Positions 62,627 through 64,000 of a stretch of DNA of 64,000 nucleotides are shown here, in pieces (position 1 is the stretch's first letter; every line of letters begins with the position of its first letter). Position numbers and translations under genes: made by a program. The stretch is from Hyphomicrobium sp. (GTDB lineage: Bacteria > Pseudomonadota > Alphaproteobacteria > Rhizobiales > Hyphomicrobiaceae). The notes under the pieces were generated by a model. The model saw only the letters and a program-made list of their open reading frames with translations. It did no database searches and was not told where the DNA came from. The stretch is from NCBI GenBank assembly GCA_003987725.1, contig RXJH01000010.1, positions 62,001 through 126,000 of the forward strand. The letters run 5' to 3'.

Positions 62627-63655
62627 GTGGCGGCCGATGCTCACAACGACGATGGCACCGGTGCTGTTCGGCGTCTTCGCAGTCAGCGGTTCACGCGCTC
62701 ATCGCAGCCGGGCGAAATCGCGCCCGTACAGGGCGACGACCTTCCTATTTGTTTTTCCTCCTTCCCGCCCGAGGAAGAAGGCACTCGCGCGCGTTTCATT
62801 TCCGGTGCGGCTGAGCTTGCGGAGTCCATCGCTGAAAGGTTGCAAGCGTGGATAGATCGCATCAGTCAAAGTATCTCGAGCATTTCAATTCGCCGTCCCA
62901 CGCCGAAGGAAACTGAGATTATCGCGCGGGTGGGACTGGTTCTGCTCTTCCTCCCGCTTGTGATCCTATTCTCCCCCGTTGGCCTACCGCGAACGGAACA
63001 GCCAAAAACTGCGCCACCGCCCTTGCGTTCGGTAGATCGCCTGAGTTTTGGCGATGGCCTGCGATTACAACTCGCGTCGCAACCTGCCTCCTTCCGTTTG
63101 GAAAACGTCGACGACATTGCGGAGTTGAAGATCGCGGTATCAACTCCGCCAGCCGATGATCCGGCAAAGCCGGCCTCTTCAACGGAGGCGCCGCAAGCGG
63201 CTCTCAGCCAATTGCCAGTGCTCGTGATGGACGAACGGCGTTGGAACTTGCCATTCAACAGCCAGGATTACGCGATCGCCGATTTGCCGACGGACCCACA
63301 CGAGTCGTTCAAAACAGAGGTCAGTGCGGCGAGCTTTCCGGAAGGGATAGAAAGCCTAGCTGCTCAAAGCGATATGCCGGTGACCGCGCCTCTCGCGCAG
63401 GCGAAGCGTCCAGCCGAAAGGGGCAAACGCGTTCTTGCTTATTCGCGCCGCGCCCCCCGGGTCAATCGCATGCCGCCGACGGTTGTCGAAACGGTCGTCG
63501 TCGAACAACAGGAGCCGGCTTTTCCGCCGCTTCTCTTTTTTCTAGGTGGTCCGCCGCAGCAGGAGGCGCCGCCCCTTCCTGCAAAGACTCCGGCGCCGAA
63601 GAGTCAATCTTGGATTCCGAATTCGCTGCAGGATATCTTCAGGGACGAGCCTTGA
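62627..63655 (+). CDS. Proline-rich single-pass membrane protein of unknown function
   Basis: Protein of 342 residues starting at GTG 62627 with AAGGA upstream. A cytoplasmic N-terminal region of about 100 residues precedes one TM helix (VGLVLLFLPLVILFSPVG). A periplasmic part follows that is Pro/Ala-rich and probably disordered (PPPLRSVDRLSF, and PPQQEAPPLPAKTPAPK near the end). No known domain is recognised. It follows the polysaccharide cluster divergently. Its 3' end overlaps the convergent oxidoreductase gene by 17 bases. Confidence 0.7.
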   Translation: MAADAHNDDGTGAVRRLRSQRFTRSSQPGEIAPVQGDDLPICFSSFPPEEEGTRARFISGAAELAESIAERLQAWIDRISQSISSISIRRPTPKETEIIARVGLVLLFLPLVILFSPVGLPRTEQPKTAPPPLRSVDRLSFGDGLRLQLASQPASFRLENVDDIAELKIAVSTPPADDPAKPASSTEAPQAALSQLPVLVMDERRWNLPFNSQDYAIADLPTDPHESFKTEVSAASFPEGIESLAAQSDMPVTAPLAQAKRPAERGKRVLAYSRRAPRVNRMPPTVVETVVVEQQEPAFPPLLFFLGGPPQQEAPPLPAKTPAPKSQSWIPNSLQDIFRDEP

Positions 63656-64000
63656 TGCTTTCGCGCACGAGCGGCGCGACCGCCGTTCCAAGGAGCTCTA
63701 TCGATTTCAACATCGCCTGATGTTCTGTTGCTGCGGAACTCATCTGAAACGTGAACCGCGAAACACCGCCGAGATCGTCGCTCGCTTCACGCAATTTCCG
63801 AGCTACCGTATCCGGATCGCCGATCAGAAACGCGCCGCCCGGGCCGCACTGGGCATCGAACTGGGCACGCGTAACAGGAGGCCATCCCCGTTCACGTCCG
63901 ATCTCGGTGAACATGTGAGACCATCCCGGGAAAAAGGTATCCCTGGCCTCGGCTGAGGTCTCCGCGACGAAGCCGAGTGCGTGCACGCCCACTCGTTGGT
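63639..64000 (-). CDS. LLM-class flavin-dependent oxidoreductase, C-terminal part (5' end beyond window)
   Basis: C-terminal 120 residues of a luciferase-like monooxygenase family protein that binds FMN or F420. GVHALGFVAETSAEARDTFF and FLIGDPDTVARKLREASDD are characteristic of the C-terminal region. The frame stays open to the window edge, so the start lies past base 64000. The substrate cannot be inferred. Confidence 0.85.
   Translation of the reverse strand, partial: QRVGVHALGFVAETSAEARDTFFPGWSHMFTEIGRERGWPPVTRAQFDAQCGPGGAFLIGDPDTVARKLREASDDLGGVSRFTFQMSSAATEHQAMLKSIELLGTAVAPLVRESIKARP

Overview
The window is a chromosomal segment of a GC-rich Gram-negative bacterium. The gene content points to an alphaproteobacterium of the order Hyphomicrobiales: NitT/TauT-type ABC genes, HisKA_2 (HWE-like) kinase domains, EgtB/EgtD, slipin and Tex. 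A Hyphomicrobium-like organism is my inference. No phage, integrase or IS element was recognised. Genes are dense, with many ATGA-type overlaps.

Layout. 1-2927 is an RND efflux pump lacking its N-terminus. 3030-8010 is a MocR-type regulator divergent from a three-gene operon: a molybdopterin oxidoreductase, a ferredoxin-NADP reductase and an adrenodoxin-type [2Fe-2S] ferredoxin. 8122-11974 holds a periplasmic binding-protein/OmpA fusion with two envelope proteins of unknown role. 12159-15215 is an ABC importer with a double permease and no binding protein. 15534-22780 holds small secreted proteins, a slipin, two tandem degenerate tRNA-like genes, a patatin, MgtC and the potassium transporter Kup.

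22934-34602 is the most interesting block. Divergent operons around a FadR-type regulator encode an aldehyde dehydrogenase, an iron alcohol dehydrogenase, an esterase, a polyamine-type ABC importer, a glutamine-synthetase-like gamma-glutamyl ligase and a Baeyer-Villiger-type monooxygenase. Together they could import an amine or amine-containing compound, glutamylate it, insert oxygen next to a carbonyl, hydrolyse the ester and oxidise the alcohol to an acid. NADP-glutamate dehydrogenase (gdhA) follows. 36319-38402 is an ankyrin gene between two copies of the gdhA 3' end. 38433-45717 holds a DJ-1/PfpI protein, a uracil-DNA glycosylase family protein, a DUF488 protein, a decayed TonB receptor, a GntR regulator, Tex, a small membrane protein and oxalate decarboxylase.

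45990-52777 is a signalling island with three histidine kinases and five receiver-containing proteins that also carries a short ORF. It is followed by three translationally coupled small ORFs (52895-53564). 53789-56094 encodes the ergothioneine enzymes EgtB and EgtD. 56206-62133 runs from a VOC protein into a surface-polysaccharide cluster with two glycosyltransferases, a methyltransferase and a Wzt/Wzm-type exporter. The window ends with a proline-rich membrane protein and a truncated LLM-class flavin oxidoreductase.
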